The position numbers and the translations under genes are program-made. DNA of 64,000 bases from NCBI RefSeq assembly GCF_017168235.1, contig NZ_JABFAO010000009.1, forward strand, positions 1-64,000, written 5' to 3'. The notes beneath the pieces were generated by a model. It did no database searches, had not been told where the DNA came from, and was given only the letters and a program-made list of their open reading frames with translations. Below, piece after piece: positions 34,943 through 44,083 of this stretch. This DNA comes from Rhodococcus sp. KRD197. Lineage in GTDB: Bacteria; Actinomycetota; Actinomycetes; Mycobacteriales; Mycobacteriaceae. Each line of letters opens with the position of its first letter. Positions within the stretch are counted from its first letter, which is position 1.

Positions 34943-35890
34943 ATGCCGCAGGAGATCGACGTCCGCAGAGTCGGACCCGAGGAGCTCATTCAGCGCGGCC
35001 TGATCGCTCGTCGCTACTACCTCGACGGACGCACTCGGGTTCAGATCGCCGAGGAGTTCGACCTCTCGCGCTTCAAGGTCGCTCGCATTCTCGAAGACGC
35101 CGTCGCGTCGGGAATGGTCGAGATCACCGTGCACGCACCGGAATCGATAGACATCGACCTTTCGCGCGCACTGAAGGACAAGTTCGGGCTGCGAATGGCC
35201 TTCGCGGTGCGCACGGCCAGCGACGAACAGGACGAGCTCTGGGATGCCGTCGGACGCGTCACCGCCGATCTGCTGAGCGAGATCGTCACCGCTGCAGATG
35301 TTCTCGGTGTCGACTGTGGGCGCACGCTCTCACGGATGGCGACGCACATCGACGCCATCGCTGCGTGCGACGTCGTGCAGTTGACGGGAATGGCGGGCGC
35401 CGTCGGTGCTACGTCCGCCGACCTGGTCCGCCGCATCACCGAACTCGGAGGGGGGCGAGCGTGGTCGATGTACGCTCCGCTCGTGGTCTCGGAGGCGAGC
35501 ACCTGCGCCGCACTGCGTCGCAGCCGAGGGATCAAAGAAACACTCAAACATCATGCTTCGGTGACGAAAGCAGTTGTCTCCATTGGTTCGTGGAGCCCAG
35601 GGCTCTCTCAGGTGTACGATCTCTTGGCGCCGGAGGAGGCCGAGAAGTTCGCAGACAGGGGAGTCGTTGCTGAATCGTGCGCGCTGCTGCTCGACGCCGA
35701 GGGCAACCACGTCGAAGGCTTGGCCGACCGCCGCATCGGCGTGTCCGAGGAAACCCTCCGCGGCATCGACCATGTCGTCGCCATCGCGGCGGGTGAGAAG
35801 AAGCTCGCGGCCGTCCGGTCGGTCCTCGAATCCGGGCTGGTCTCCTCGCTGATCATCGACGCCGGAACTGCCGCCGGACTCGTGCGCTAG
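34943..35890 (+). CDS. SorC/DeoR-type sugar-sensing transcriptional regulator
   Basis: A protein of about 315 residues. Residues 20-65 hold the helix-turn-helix (RGLIARRYYLDGRTRVQIAEEFDLSRFKVARILEDAVASG). The remainder is the SorC sugar-binding domain (VLGVDCGRTLSRMATHI, VVQLTGMAGAV, APLVVSEASTCAALRRSRGI, GVSEETLRGIDHVVAIAAGEKKLAAVRSVL). The effector is probably a phosphorylated sugar or polyol. Starts at 34910, 34913 or 34943 are possible; I chose 34943 for its GAAAGG site. It is divergent from the operon it probably controls and faces four phased repeats. Confidence 0.88.
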   Translation: MPQEIDVRRVGPEELIQRGLIARRYYLDGRTRVQIAEEFDLSRFKVARILEDAVASGMVEITVHAPESIDIDLSRALKDKFGLRMAFAVRTASDEQDELWDAVGRVTADLLSEIVTAADVLGVDCGRTLSRMATHIDAIAACDVVQLTGMAGAVGATSADLVRRITELGGGRAWSMYAPLVVSEASTCAALRRSRGIKETLKHHASVTKAVVSIGSWSPGLSQVYDLLAPEEAEKFADRGVVAESCALLLDAEGNHVEGLADRRIGVSEETLRGIDHVVAIAAGEKKLAAVRSVLESGLVSSLIIDAGTAAGLVR

Positions 35891-36083
35891 TCGGGTGTCG
35901 CTGAGATTCGGGTGTCGGCGGAATTCGAGATCGGCTGACGGCTTATCTGCCCGTTGAATTCTCTTACCACATTGTCACCCAGAAGACATTTCTTGGTCCT
36001 ATCAATTCCCTGACAACAAGATGCCACGAGAGTACCGTTATTTTTCCCAGTTCGTCCATGCGAGTGCGGCAAGGGGAACGATC

Positions 36084-36482
36084 ATGTCTGATAGAACTCT
36101 GGTCAACCAAGGTGCGGCAAAGGGAACTTCGATGGCAGGGGCGGTTCTCCTCCTCACCGTCGGCATACTCGAAGCCCTGCAGGGAATCTCTGCTATCGCC
36201 AAAGACGATCTCATTGTCGTCGGCGACGAATACATCTACCAACTCGACGTCACGACGTGGGGATGGATACATCTCGTGCTCGGCGTGATCGTGGCTGCAG
36301 TCGGTGCGGCGTTGTTCACCGGAGCAACCTGGGCGCGCGTCGGTGCGGCAATGGTGTGCGCCCTGTCGATCGTCGTGAACTTCATGTGGTTGCCTTTTTA
36401 CCCGTTGTGGTCGATCACGATCATCGCGTTGAACGCGGTTGTGATTTGGGCGGTCGCGACGTGGAATCCTGAAAGAGTCTGA
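36084..36482 (+). CDS. DUF7144-like four-helix membrane protein
   Basis: A 132-residue protein with four membrane segments: MAGAVLLLTVGILEALQGISAI, WIHLVLGVIVAAVGAALF, VGAAMVCALSIVVNFMWLPFYP and ITIIALNAVVIWAV. The order and the GWIHLVLG and NFMWLPFYPLW motifs are shared by a widespread actinobacterial membrane family of unknown role. An AAGGGG site precedes the ATG at 36084. It is followed six bases later by another membrane protein gene and then ppk2. The 193-base gap before it is relatively AT-rich but holds no recognisable element. Confidence 0.75.
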   Translation: MSDRTLVNQGAAKGTSMAGAVLLLTVGILEALQGISAIAKDDLIVVGDEYIYQLDVTTWGWIHLVLGVIVAAVGAALFTGATWARVGAAMVCALSIVVNFMWLPFYPLWSITIIALNAVVIWAVATWNPERV

Positions 36483-36488
36483 CATGCG

Positions 36489-37892
36489 ATGGACAACGTA
36501 GCGAGCGCACACCCGCTCGACGAGGACGAACGCGCTGAACTTCTTCGGCTACGCAACGAAGTATCGACACTGCGCGCTAGGGCCGGTGGCGAGGCCGCCG
36601 TCGGCGCTCGAGTGCAGCGTTCACCGCGGAACGGGCTACGCTGGACGGCGGTCACAATATTGCTGGTTCTGGTCGCTGTTCTGGCGATCGCATCGGTCAC
36701 CGCCCGCTTCACGAGAAGTCAGATCCTCGACACCGACCGCTACGTGGCCACGGTCGCACCCCTCGGTGAGAATTCGGCCATCCAGGCGGAGATCACGAAC
36801 CAGATTACCGACGAGATCTTCACCCGGGTCGACGTCGAGGGGACCACCAAGAATGCCTTGACCGCGCTGACGGAAGTGTCGAACGCGTCCGCGAACGCTC
36901 CGCGCCTAGATCAGGCCGTTATCGGACTCACACCCGTGATCACCAGCCAGGCAAGAAGCTTCGTCCATGACACCGTCGGTTCGCTAGTGCAGTCCCAGCA
37001 GTTCGAAGATCTTTGGTTCCAGGCGAATCGGGCCGCACACGACGCACTCGTCTCGGTGATGACTGGCAACTACGGCGTGAGCTCGGTTGCGGTCGACCAG
37101 AGCGGAACCGTCAGTATCTCCCTGGGCACAGTGATCGACAACGTGAAGGCCGCACTGACCGAGCGTGGTTTCGCCTTCGTCGACAAGATCCCTGCGGTGG
37201 ACAAACAATTCGTGTTGTTCCAGTCACCCGAATTGGTGAAGGCACAGCGAGCCGTCGCCGCGCTCGATCGTGCCTCTGTGATTCTGCCGTGGCTGGGGAT
37301 CGCCTGCGCTGCAGCCGCTGTCGCCCTCGCGCCCTCGCGCAGGAGGCTCCGTGCACTGGGCCTCGCAGGGTTGTCGATCGCACTGGGAATGCTTGTTCTG
37401 GCAATCGGACTACTCGTCGGACGCGCGAGCTACCTCGCCAGCGTTCCCGCCGATGTTCTCTCACCCGATGCTGCGTCTGCGGTGATCGACACCGTCTTGG
37501 TTCCGCTCCGCACGAGCCTGCGCGCGGTTGCAGTCCTCGGTCTGGTGGTCGCTATCGGCGCCTACCTCATCGGTGGCTCGGCATCCGCCGAAGCCGTGCG
37601 TCGCGGCTACGGGCAGGTGTTTGACGCCTTCCGCCGATCGGGAAGCGGCAGGCCACCGAACGGGGTTGAACGTTGGGCGAATCAAGTGCGAATTCCGCTG
37701 CAGTGCTTCATAATCGGAGTAGGAGCGGTGGTACTGATGTTCTGGCCGTACCCCACGGGGATGGTCGTGTTGTGGATCGTTCTCGTCGTAGTGCTGGCCC
37801 TCGCGGGACTTGAACTACTCGTCCGACCGGCTCGAGTGTTCGCCTCGTCCACGGGCGGAGGGAGAAGCCTTGAAAAAGAAGTCGAAGCATGA
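36489..37892 (+). CDS. Membrane protein of unknown function, upstream of ppk2
   Basis: A 467-residue protein. A coiled-coil-like cytoplasmic N-terminus (DEDERAELLRLRNEVSTLRARAG) precedes a membrane segment (WTAVTILLVLVAVLAIASVTA). A large probably extracytoplasmic domain follows, and then three to five C-terminal segments (VILPWLGIACAAAAVALAP, LSIALGMLVLAIGLLVG, VAVLGLVVAIGAYLIGG and a final pair). I do not recognise a catalytic motif. Its end overlaps the TTG start of ppk2 by 23 bases, so the two are probably co-expressed. Confidence 0.7.
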   Translation: MDNVASAHPLDEDERAELLRLRNEVSTLRARAGGEAAVGARVQRSPRNGLRWTAVTILLVLVAVLAIASVTARFTRSQILDTDRYVATVAPLGENSAIQAEITNQITDEIFTRVDVEGTTKNALTALTEVSNASANAPRLDQAVIGLTPVITSQARSFVHDTVGSLVQSQQFEDLWFQANRAAHDALVSVMTGNYGVSSVAVDQSGTVSISLGTVIDNVKAALTERGFAFVDKIPAVDKQFVLFQSPELVKAQRAVAALDRASVILPWLGIACAAAAVALAPSRRRLRALGLAGLSIALGMLVLAIGLLVGRASYLASVPADVLSPDAASAVIDTVLVPLRTSLRAVAVLGLVVAIGAYLIGGSASAEAVRRGYGQVFDAFRRSGSGRPPNGVERWANQVRIPLQCFIIGVGAVVLMFWPYPTGMVVLWIVLVVVLALAGLELLVRPARVFASSTGGGRSLEKEVEA

Positions 37893-38745
37893 CGAGCCTG
37901 AACGCGACTTGCCTATGCCCCACGCCGACCAACTCCCCGGGCCGTCGAGCGACAAGCCCCTGAAGAACGACAAACCCATGAAGAACAAGGAGTACCGCCG
38001 ACTGCTCCGTCCGCTTCACGGTGAACTCGTCGCAATGCAGGAGTGGGTGAAGTTTTCGGGTGCGAAGATCTGCATCGTGTTCGAGGGGCGCGACACCGCA
38101 GGGAAAGGCGGAGTGATCAGGGCAATCACCGAGCGGGTCAGTCCGCGGGTGTTTCGCGTCGTGGCCCTGCCGGCTCCGACGGATCGTGAGAAGACGCAGA
38201 TGTACATTCAGCGGTATCTGCTGCACTTCCCGGCCGCCGGGGAGGTTGTCATCTTCGACCGCAGTTGGTACAACCGCGCCGGCGTCGAACGGGTGATGGG
38301 TTTCTGTACCGAGGATGAAGCGAAACAGTTCCTTCAGCTGACCCCGGCCGTCGAACGTGCGATGGTCGACTCGGGGATCATTCTGCTCAAGTACTGGCTC
38401 GAGGTGAGCGAGGAACAGCAGACGCTGCGGTTGCAGAGCCGCATCGACGACCCGCGGAAGACATGGAAGCTGTCGGATCTGGATCTGGAGTCGTACACCC
38501 GCTGGTACGACTACGCGCGGGCGCGTGACGAGATGTTCCACCTCACCGATACCGGCTGGGCGCCTTGGTATGTCGCCGTCAACGACGACAAGAAGCGCGG
38601 TCGACTGAACATCATCAGCCACCTCCTGAGTCAGATCCCGTACGAACCACCCGAGCGTCCCCGCATCACCCTTCCGGAGCGGCGGGGCGCAAGCGGTTAC
38701 GAGGCGCCGAGGCAACCATTGCATTGGATCCCGACGCCGTATTGA
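37870..38745 (+). CDS. ppk2: Polyphosphate kinase 2
   Basis: A protein of about 291 residues. Walker A is FEGRDTAGKGGVIRAI, Walker B-like FDRSWYNRAGVERVMGF, and the lid region is QSRIDDPRKTWKLSDLDLESYTRW. This matches single-domain PPK2, which transfers phosphate between polyphosphate and a nucleoside diphosphate (class I). The TTG at 37870, with a GGAGGGAG site, gives MKKKSKHDEPERDL; no better ATG precedes the conserved core. It overlaps the membrane protein gene upstream and is convergent with the lipid-kinase gene. Confidence 0.93.
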   Translation: MKKKSKHDEPERDLPMPHADQLPGPSSDKPLKNDKPMKNKEYRRLLRPLHGELVAMQEWVKFSGAKICIVFEGRDTAGKGGVIRAITERVSPRVFRVVALPAPTDREKTQMYIQRYLLHFPAAGEVVIFDRSWYNRAGVERVMGFCTEDEAKQFLQLTPAVERAMVDSGIILLKYWLEVSEEQQTLRLQSRIDDPRKTWKLSDLDLESYTRWYDYARARDEMFHLTDTGWAPWYVAVNDDKKRGRLNIISHLLSQIPYEPPERPRITLPERRGASGYEAPRQPLHWIPTPY

Positions 38746-38776
38746 GGTTCGCGCCGGAAAGGTCGAGAGGTCGAAG

Positions 38777-40096
38777 TCAGCTCGGGAAAGCCGTCCGCCA
38801 CAGCCGAACCCAATCGAACACCGGTGCAGCAACACGTACCCCCGGCCTGTCTCGGGGAACCCGCACCCGCAAGGCGCCTGGGTGTACGGTGCACCGCACG
38901 GGAGTGCGGAGCAGGAGCGATTCACCGTCGACGCCCACGGGGATCTCCGGGGTGTCGGCCTCTACAATCACCTCTCTCGCCGTTGTCTGCGTCAAACCAC
39001 GAACATTGTTGAGGCGCAGTAAGTCGACCGCTTCTCGGGTGTTCGATACAGACAGCGTGACCACGCCGAGGACGCCGCGATCGAGACGGTCGCGGCGGCT
39101 CAGACCCGCAAGGTCACTGGTGCCATAGGAATTGTTGCTCACCAGAACTGCTTGCGGCTCTTCCACCGCATTGGCACCGATATGCGCAACCAAACGTGCG
39201 CCGGAGTGCCCGGTCAGCAGATCGGGGAGCAGTTTCAGGACAGTTGCAGCCTTGTCGTCACGGTATGCGGGGCTGCTTACGATTTCGGCGTACACCCCGA
39301 AGGATGCGTTGTTGACGAAGGGCCGTCCATCGACCGCGCCCAGATCCACGCGCAGCTCGACACCATCCCGGAGTGCATCCAGCGATCGGGCCGGATCGGA
39401 TCGATCGAGTCCGAGATCCATCGCGAAGTGGTTGCGGGTTCCGGCGCTGATCACCAAGAAGGGCAGGTCGTGTTCGGCCGCGACCGCCGCGACGAGCGCC
39501 TGGGTACCGTCCCCGCCGGCCACCCCCAGCAGATCCGCCCCCTGCTCGACAGCCTGCCGGGCCAGAGCCGCGACATCGATGTTGCCAGGGCCTTCCAGTA
39601 GCACTACATCGGCGCCCAAAGCCTCGGCTTTGCGCTTCAAGTCGAATTTTGCGACCTTTCCGCCACCGGAATGCGGATTCATGATCATGAACGGATGCTG
39701 CGCTGGCGAGGCAGGGTATTCGGGCATGGTCGCCTCCGCGCGATGGGTACGCAAGGCGGCACGGGCGCAGACGCCCGCTGCCAGCGCGAGCAGGTAGGCA
39801 AGTAGGACCACCCACAGCAAGTGAGCCCGCACGAACACGGCGAGAACGATGACCGGTGTCACGATCGCCACTCCCAGGGATATCCACCTGAGCACCCCGC
39901 GTCGGGCGAGGAACCAGTACAACGACGCCACCGTGACCACGACGCCACCGATTTCCACGACGAGCAACGCCACGGCGCCCAGCACTCCGGCAAACAGCAC
40001 GGGTACCGCCGCCGCAGCCACTGCCAACGCGAATGCCCCACGTGCCCACCAGCGCCGACCACGGTCACTGAAATCGGCAAAGTCTGATCCGTTCAC
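38777..40096 (-). CDS. Membrane-anchored diacylglycerol/sphingolipid-kinase-family protein
   Basis: A protein of about 439 residues. The N-terminal 120 residues have four hydrophobic segments (ARGAFALAVAAAAVPVLFAG, GAVALLVVEIGGVVVTVASL, WISLGVAIVTPVIVLAVFV, WVVLLAYLLALAAGVCA). A DAGK_cat domain follows, with MIMNPHSGGGKVAKF, the nucleotide loop VAGGDGTQALVAAVA and ISAGTRNHFAMDLGL. It should phosphorylate a lipid at the membrane. The GTG at 40096 has a GGAGGGG site. The 200-base gap to the divergent DHA2 gene shows no clear element. Confidence 0.88.
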   Translation of the reverse strand: MNGSDFADFSDRGRRWWARGAFALAVAAAAVPVLFAGVLGAVALLVVEIGGVVVTVASLYWFLARRGVLRWISLGVAIVTPVIVLAVFVRAHLLWVVLLAYLLALAAGVCARAALRTHRAEATMPEYPASPAQHPFMIMNPHSGGGKVAKFDLKRKAEALGADVVLLEGPGNIDVAALARQAVEQGADLLGVAGGDGTQALVAAVAAEHDLPFLVISAGTRNHFAMDLGLDRSDPARSLDALRDGVELRVDLGAVDGRPFVNNASFGVYAEIVSSPAYRDDKAATVLKLLPDLLTGHSGARLVAHIGANAVEEPQAVLVSNNSYGTSDLAGLSRRDRLDRGVLGVVTLSVSNTREAVDLLRLNNVRGLTQTTAREVIVEADTPEIPVGVDGESLLLRTPVRCTVHPGALRVRVPRDRPGVRVAAPVFDWVRLWRTAFPS

Positions 40097-40296
40097 GTGA
40101 GAGCCCCTCCCGGTTTCGCGTCCATTCCTTGCGACGGATCGACTTTTCATCGTATGTCCCATCTTCCACCTGTGGGAGAGGAATTCTGGGTGGTGTCCAG
40201 GGGTGTGCGCCGAGGCATCTCATCCGAGACGGGTGATTCGGAATCGACCGACCAGCTGCATAGTCGTGGGACCAATGCTGCCAGGCGGGTGAGTTC

Positions 40297-41904
40297 ATGA
40301 CTGCTGCAACGAAAACAGGTTCAGGGCTTGTGCTGACGGTGTTGGCGTCGAGTCAGTTCTTGATGACGCTGGACAGTTCGGTCATGAACGTGTCGATGGC
40401 TCAAGTTGCTGCCGACCTGGGCACGACAATTACCGGGATCCAGACAGCGATCACGCTCTACACGCTGGTGATGGCGACGCTCATGATCACCGGGGGCAAG
40501 ATCGGCACCATCATCGGAAGGCGTCGAGCGTTTGCCCTCGGTCTCATCATCTACGGCCTCGGGTCGCTCACCACGGCGTTGGCGCCGAATCTTCCGGTGC
40601 TGTTGATCGGGTGGTCGTTACTCGAAGGCATGGGTGCGGCGCTGATCATGCCTGCCATCGTCGCGTTGGTTGCGGCGAACTTCCCTCCCGAAAAGCGGTC
40701 AGCAGCATACGGTCTGGTCGCTGCGGCGGGCGCGATGGCGGTGGCGGCGGGGCCACTCATCGGGGGAGCGGTGACGACGTTCGCCTCGTGGCGGTACGTG
40801 TTCGTCGGCGAGGTTGTAATCGTCATTGTGATCTTGTTGGTGCTTCGTCGCATCAACGATGTTCCGCCTGCAAGAGTTCGGCTCGATCTGGTCGGCTCCG
40901 TGTTGTCGGTGGCCAGCCTGGGTCTGATCGTGTTCGGCGTGCTCAGGTCGGGTGAGTGGGGGTGGATTCAGCCGAAACCGGGAGGGTCCGAAATCGCGAG
41001 CTTGTCACCGGTGATATGGCTGCTGCTGGCGGGAACGATGCTCTTGTACGTATTCATGAGATGGCAGACGCATCTTGCCGAGTCCGGCAGAGAGCCGTTG
41101 ATCGATCCGCGGCTGTTTCGCAACCGTCAGTTGACCGGTGGGCTCACCATGTTCTTTGCGCAGTTCACCGTCCAGGCGGGCGTCTTCTTCACCGTGCCGC
41201 TGTTCCTGTCTGTCGTACTGGAATTGAGCGCCCTGCAGACCGGCATACGACTCATCCCGCTGTCGATTGCGTTGCTCGTCGCGGCTGCTGGCATTCCGAA
41301 GCTGTGGCCTCGTGCGAACCCGCGTCGAGTCGTGCGGTGGGGGTTGGCGTCGATGACAATCGGCATCCTGGTGTTGGTTGCCGGGCTCGATCCCGGTGCC
41401 AATGCCGGCATCGTTGCGGTACCGATGCTTCTCATGGGCCTGGGACTCGGGGCCCTGGCCTCGCAGCTCGGAGCGGTGACGGTATCGGCCGTGCCGGATT
41501 CGCAGAGCGCAGAGGTCGGCGGATTGCAGAACACGGCTACCAATCTCGGTGCATCACTCGGAACTGCGCTGATCGGATCCGTTCTCATCGCAACCCTGAG
41601 CGCGACGATTGTTGCAGGCATCCAGTCGAATCCTGACGTTCCGGCCGCAACGAAGGAGCAGGCTTCGACCGAACTTGCCAGCGGTGTTCCGTTCCTGTCC
41701 GATTCCCAGCTGAGAGTTGCCCTGAACGAGGCGTCGGTGTCGGAATCGACTGCTCAGGAGATTGTGGACCTCAATGCGGATGCTCGGCTCGAGGCACTGC
41801 GAGTAGCACTGGCGCTGGCAGCTCTGCTGGGGCTGACGGCCTTGTTCTTCACGGGTAACATTCCGCGGCAGGCGCCTGCCGCACAGGTGCCCGAGAACCC
41901 GTAG
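40297..41904 (+). CDS. DHA2-family MFS drug exporter
   Basis: A 535-residue transporter with about 14 predicted membrane segments. Motif A-like GGKIGTIIGRRRAFALGLIIYG and the motif C-type GAMAVAAGPLIGGAVTTFASWRYVF place it in the 14-helix DHA2 drug:H+ antiporters. The N-terminus LASSQFLMTLDSSVMNVSMAQVAADLG is typical. Substrates cannot be predicted. It is monocistronic, divergent from the lipid kinase and convergent with the TetR gene that follows. Confidence 0.9.
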   Translation: MTAATKTGSGLVLTVLASSQFLMTLDSSVMNVSMAQVAADLGTTITGIQTAITLYTLVMATLMITGGKIGTIIGRRRAFALGLIIYGLGSLTTALAPNLPVLLIGWSLLEGMGAALIMPAIVALVAANFPPEKRSAAYGLVAAAGAMAVAAGPLIGGAVTTFASWRYVFVGEVVIVIVILLVLRRINDVPPARVRLDLVGSVLSVASLGLIVFGVLRSGEWGWIQPKPGGSEIASLSPVIWLLLAGTMLLYVFMRWQTHLAESGREPLIDPRLFRNRQLTGGLTMFFAQFTVQAGVFFTVPLFLSVVLELSALQTGIRLIPLSIALLVAAAGIPKLWPRANPRRVVRWGLASMTIGILVLVAGLDPGANAGIVAVPMLLMGLGLGALASQLGAVTVSAVPDSQSAEVGGLQNTATNLGASLGTALIGSVLIATLSATIVAGIQSNPDVPAATKEQASTELASGVPFLSDSQLRVALNEASVSESTAQEIVDLNADARLEALRVALALAALLGLTALFFTGNIPRQAPAAQVPENP

Positions 41905-42027
41905 CCGGGAAGCTGTCAGCGGTGAGAACTGTTTCACCGCAATGGATACGGCGCGCGTCCACACAACATGATGTTGCTCGAGATCAAGTTGGATTCTCAG
42001 TTCTACTCCATCCACTGTAACGACGTG

Positions 42028-42645
42028 TCAGCGGTGGGCGGCCGAGAGAAATTGGCGCGTCGCAGCGTCGACGATCTGCTGCGGTGTCGCGTCGATCTCA
42101 TCCCCGAGCCACGCGACGACCAATTCGGCGAGTCCGCCGATGAACAGGAGTCCGTGAATGGACGATTGCGGCTGCGGCCAGGCGCGCTCGCCGAACAGTT
42201 CATGGGATTCCTCGGCGACGATCCGCGAGAAGTCCCGCATCAACTCTCGGCGGTGCGTGCGAAGGGATTCGACTGCGGACGACTCGATCAGCGCCACGCG
42301 ACCCTTGCGCCTGTCCTCGGTGAGAACGGCGACAAAGGCTGCGATCGCATTCTCGACCTGCTTGTCGACGGTTGCTGCGGGGGAGTGCAGGGCGCTGAGC
42401 GCGGCGAGTTTGATTTCCTCGGATACCGCGTCGACGACGTGCCGCAGTAGATCGTCTCGGCTGGTGAAGCTTTCGTAGAAGTAACGCTCGGTGAGCTTCG
42501 CCTGCGCGCAGACAGCCGTCATCGTCGCCCCGGCAGCTCCGGCGGTGGCGAACACCTCCAACCCGGCTTCGAGCAAGCGTGCTCGACGCTCGGCAGCGCG
42601 GTCGTCGGCGCTCATGCCTGCGTAGCGACGCGTGGTGGGTGTCAT
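42028..42645 (-). CDS. TetR-family regulator divergent from the P450 gene
   Basis: A 205-residue TetR regulator. The DNA-binding region reads RRARLLEAGLEVFATAGAAGATMTAVCAQAKLTERYFYESFTSRDDLLRHVV, residues about 20-70. The C-terminal domain ends SIHGLLFIGGLAELVVAWLGDEIDATPQQIVDAATRQFL, as in repressors next to actinobacterial P450s. I used the ATG at 42645; the open frame beyond it is a shadow of the P450 gene. It is divergent from the P450 across a perfect palindrome. Confidence 0.88.
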   Translation of the reverse strand: MTPTTRRYAGMSADDRAAERRARLLEAGLEVFATAGAAGATMTAVCAQAKLTERYFYESFTSRDDLLRHVVDAVSEEIKLAALSALHSPAATVDKQVENAIAAFVAVLTEDRRKGRVALIESSAVESLRTHRRELMRDFSRIVAEESHELFGERAWPQPQSSIHGLLFIGGLAELVVAWLGDEIDATPQQIVDAATRQFLSAAHR

Positions 42646-42690
42646 GGATAGATGTTGACAGATCCGAGGAGTGTGACGCACACTACATCC

Positions 42691-42716
42691 AATCTGACAT
42701 GACCCCCTGTCAGATT
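42691..42716. promoter_or_regulatory. Perfect operator palindrome between TetR and P450 genes
   Basis: AATCTGACA (42691-42699) and TGTCAGATT (42708-42716) are perfect inverted repeats with an eight-base spacer, 14 bases before the P450 start. The size and position fit a TetR operator controlling both genes. Confidence 0.8.
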
Positions 42717-42729
42717 GACGGAGGTGCAC

Positions 42730-44082
42730 ATGACACGCGTTTTGGCTGCTCCACCAGCGGAGTCTCGACTCCAGGCTGTATCCGGCGACGGCGGCTTGCC
42801 GGTCGTCGGGCACACGCTGAACTACATCCGAGATCCACTCGCCCTGTTTCAGCAGCGTTGGAACAAGTACGGCGAGGTGTCGTGGATGTCCATGGCAGGC
42901 AAGCGATGGATCGCGGTCCTCGGGCCCGATGCCTGCCAGGAGGTTCTGCAGAACAAGGACAGGGCCTTCGTCAACAGCGACGGTTGGTCGCTGCTGATCG
43001 GCCCGTTCTTTCACGGCGGATTGATGCTCCTCGACTCCGAGGAGCACATGCGACACCGCCGGATCATGCAGCAGGCCTTCACCCGGGAACGGCTCGTCAA
43101 GTCGGTGGAGTCCTTGAACCCGGTCGTCGCCGCAGGCCTCGATGCGTGGGAACCCGGTCCCGGCTTCGGTGTGTATCCCGCACTCAAGGAACTCACTCTC
43201 GACGTGGCCACCGACATCTTCATGGGCGGGGCGGAGGGGAGCACGCCTGCCGAGATCGCCGAGATCAACGACAGCTTCGTAGCGTGCGTGCAGGCCGCGA
43301 CGTCGATCGTGCGGTATCGACTGCCGCGAACGCGGTGGAAGCGTGGCCTCGACGGGCGTCGGATGCTCGACGAGTTCTTCCGGCGCTACCTTCCGGCGCG
43401 GCGTGCCACCGAAACCGACGACATGTTTTCGGTGCTGTGCCACATCGAGTCCGACACCGGTCAGCGGTTCACCGACGACGAAGTGGTCGATCACATGATC
43501 TTCCTGCTCATGGCCGCCCACGACACGTCGACGATCACGCTATCGACCATGATGCAATACCTTGGTCAGCATCCCGAATGGCAGGACAAATGTCGTGCGG
43601 AATCGCTCGGGCTCGGCACGGATTCGCCGACGCTCGGTCAGTTGGATCAACTCGAGAGTGTCGACCTGGTGATGAAGGAATGCCTCCGGTTGGTGTCCCC
43701 GACGCCGGTGGTAGCCCGTCGCGCGATCAAGGACACCGAGGTGCAGGGGCACTTCGTCCCGGCCGGGACCTTCGCGGCGGTGGCGCCGCACTTCACCCAT
43801 CACATGTCCGAGTACTGGCCCGACCCCGAGGCGTTCGACCCCGGCAGGTTCGCCTCGGACCGCCGCGAGGACAAGGTGCATCGCTACGCGTGGGAGCCGT
43901 TCGGCGGTGGCGTCCACAAGTGCATCGGCATGTTCTTCGCGGGCGCCGAGATCAAGACGATCATGCACCACCTGCTGCTGAAGTTCGACTGGTCCGTCCC
44001 GGCGAATTACGTTGCGCCACTGAACTTCACCTCCCTGCCCTTTCCTGAGGACGGGCAGCCGGTGAATTTGCGACGCCGGTAG
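42730..44082 (+). CDS. Cytochrome P450 (possibly CYP136-like)
   Basis: A 450-residue P450 monooxygenase. The I-helix oxygen-activation motif is LLMAAHDTSTITL, the ExxR motif is KECLRL, and the haem loop is FGGGVHKCIGMFF with the axial Cys. No membrane anchor is seen, so it is a soluble class I enzyme needing a separate ferredoxin. The TetR/P450 divergent pair resembles the Mycobacterium tuberculosis cyp136 locus, which suggests a lipid or sterol-like substrate, but family membership is inference. GGAGG precedes the ATG at 42730. Confidence 0.93.
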   Translation: MTRVLAAPPAESRLQAVSGDGGLPVVGHTLNYIRDPLALFQQRWNKYGEVSWMSMAGKRWIAVLGPDACQEVLQNKDRAFVNSDGWSLLIGPFFHGGLMLLDSEEHMRHRRIMQQAFTRERLVKSVESLNPVVAAGLDAWEPGPGFGVYPALKELTLDVATDIFMGGAEGSTPAEIAEINDSFVACVQAATSIVRYRLPRTRWKRGLDGRRMLDEFFRRYLPARRATETDDMFSVLCHIESDTGQRFTDDEVVDHMIFLLMAAHDTSTITLSTMMQYLGQHPEWQDKCRAESLGLGTDSPTLGQLDQLESVDLVMKECLRLVSPTPVVARRAIKDTEVQGHFVPAGTFAAVAPHFTHHMSEYWPDPEAFDPGRFASDRREDKVHRYAWEPFGGGVHKCIGMFFAGAEIKTIMHHLLLKFDWSVPANYVAPLNFTSLPFPEDGQPVNLRRR

Positions 44083-44083
44083 C

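Noticed and set aside
42646..43521. Extension of the TetR gene across the P450 gene
   Set aside because: It would run through the operator and antisense of the P450; the normal TetR N-terminus begins at 42645.
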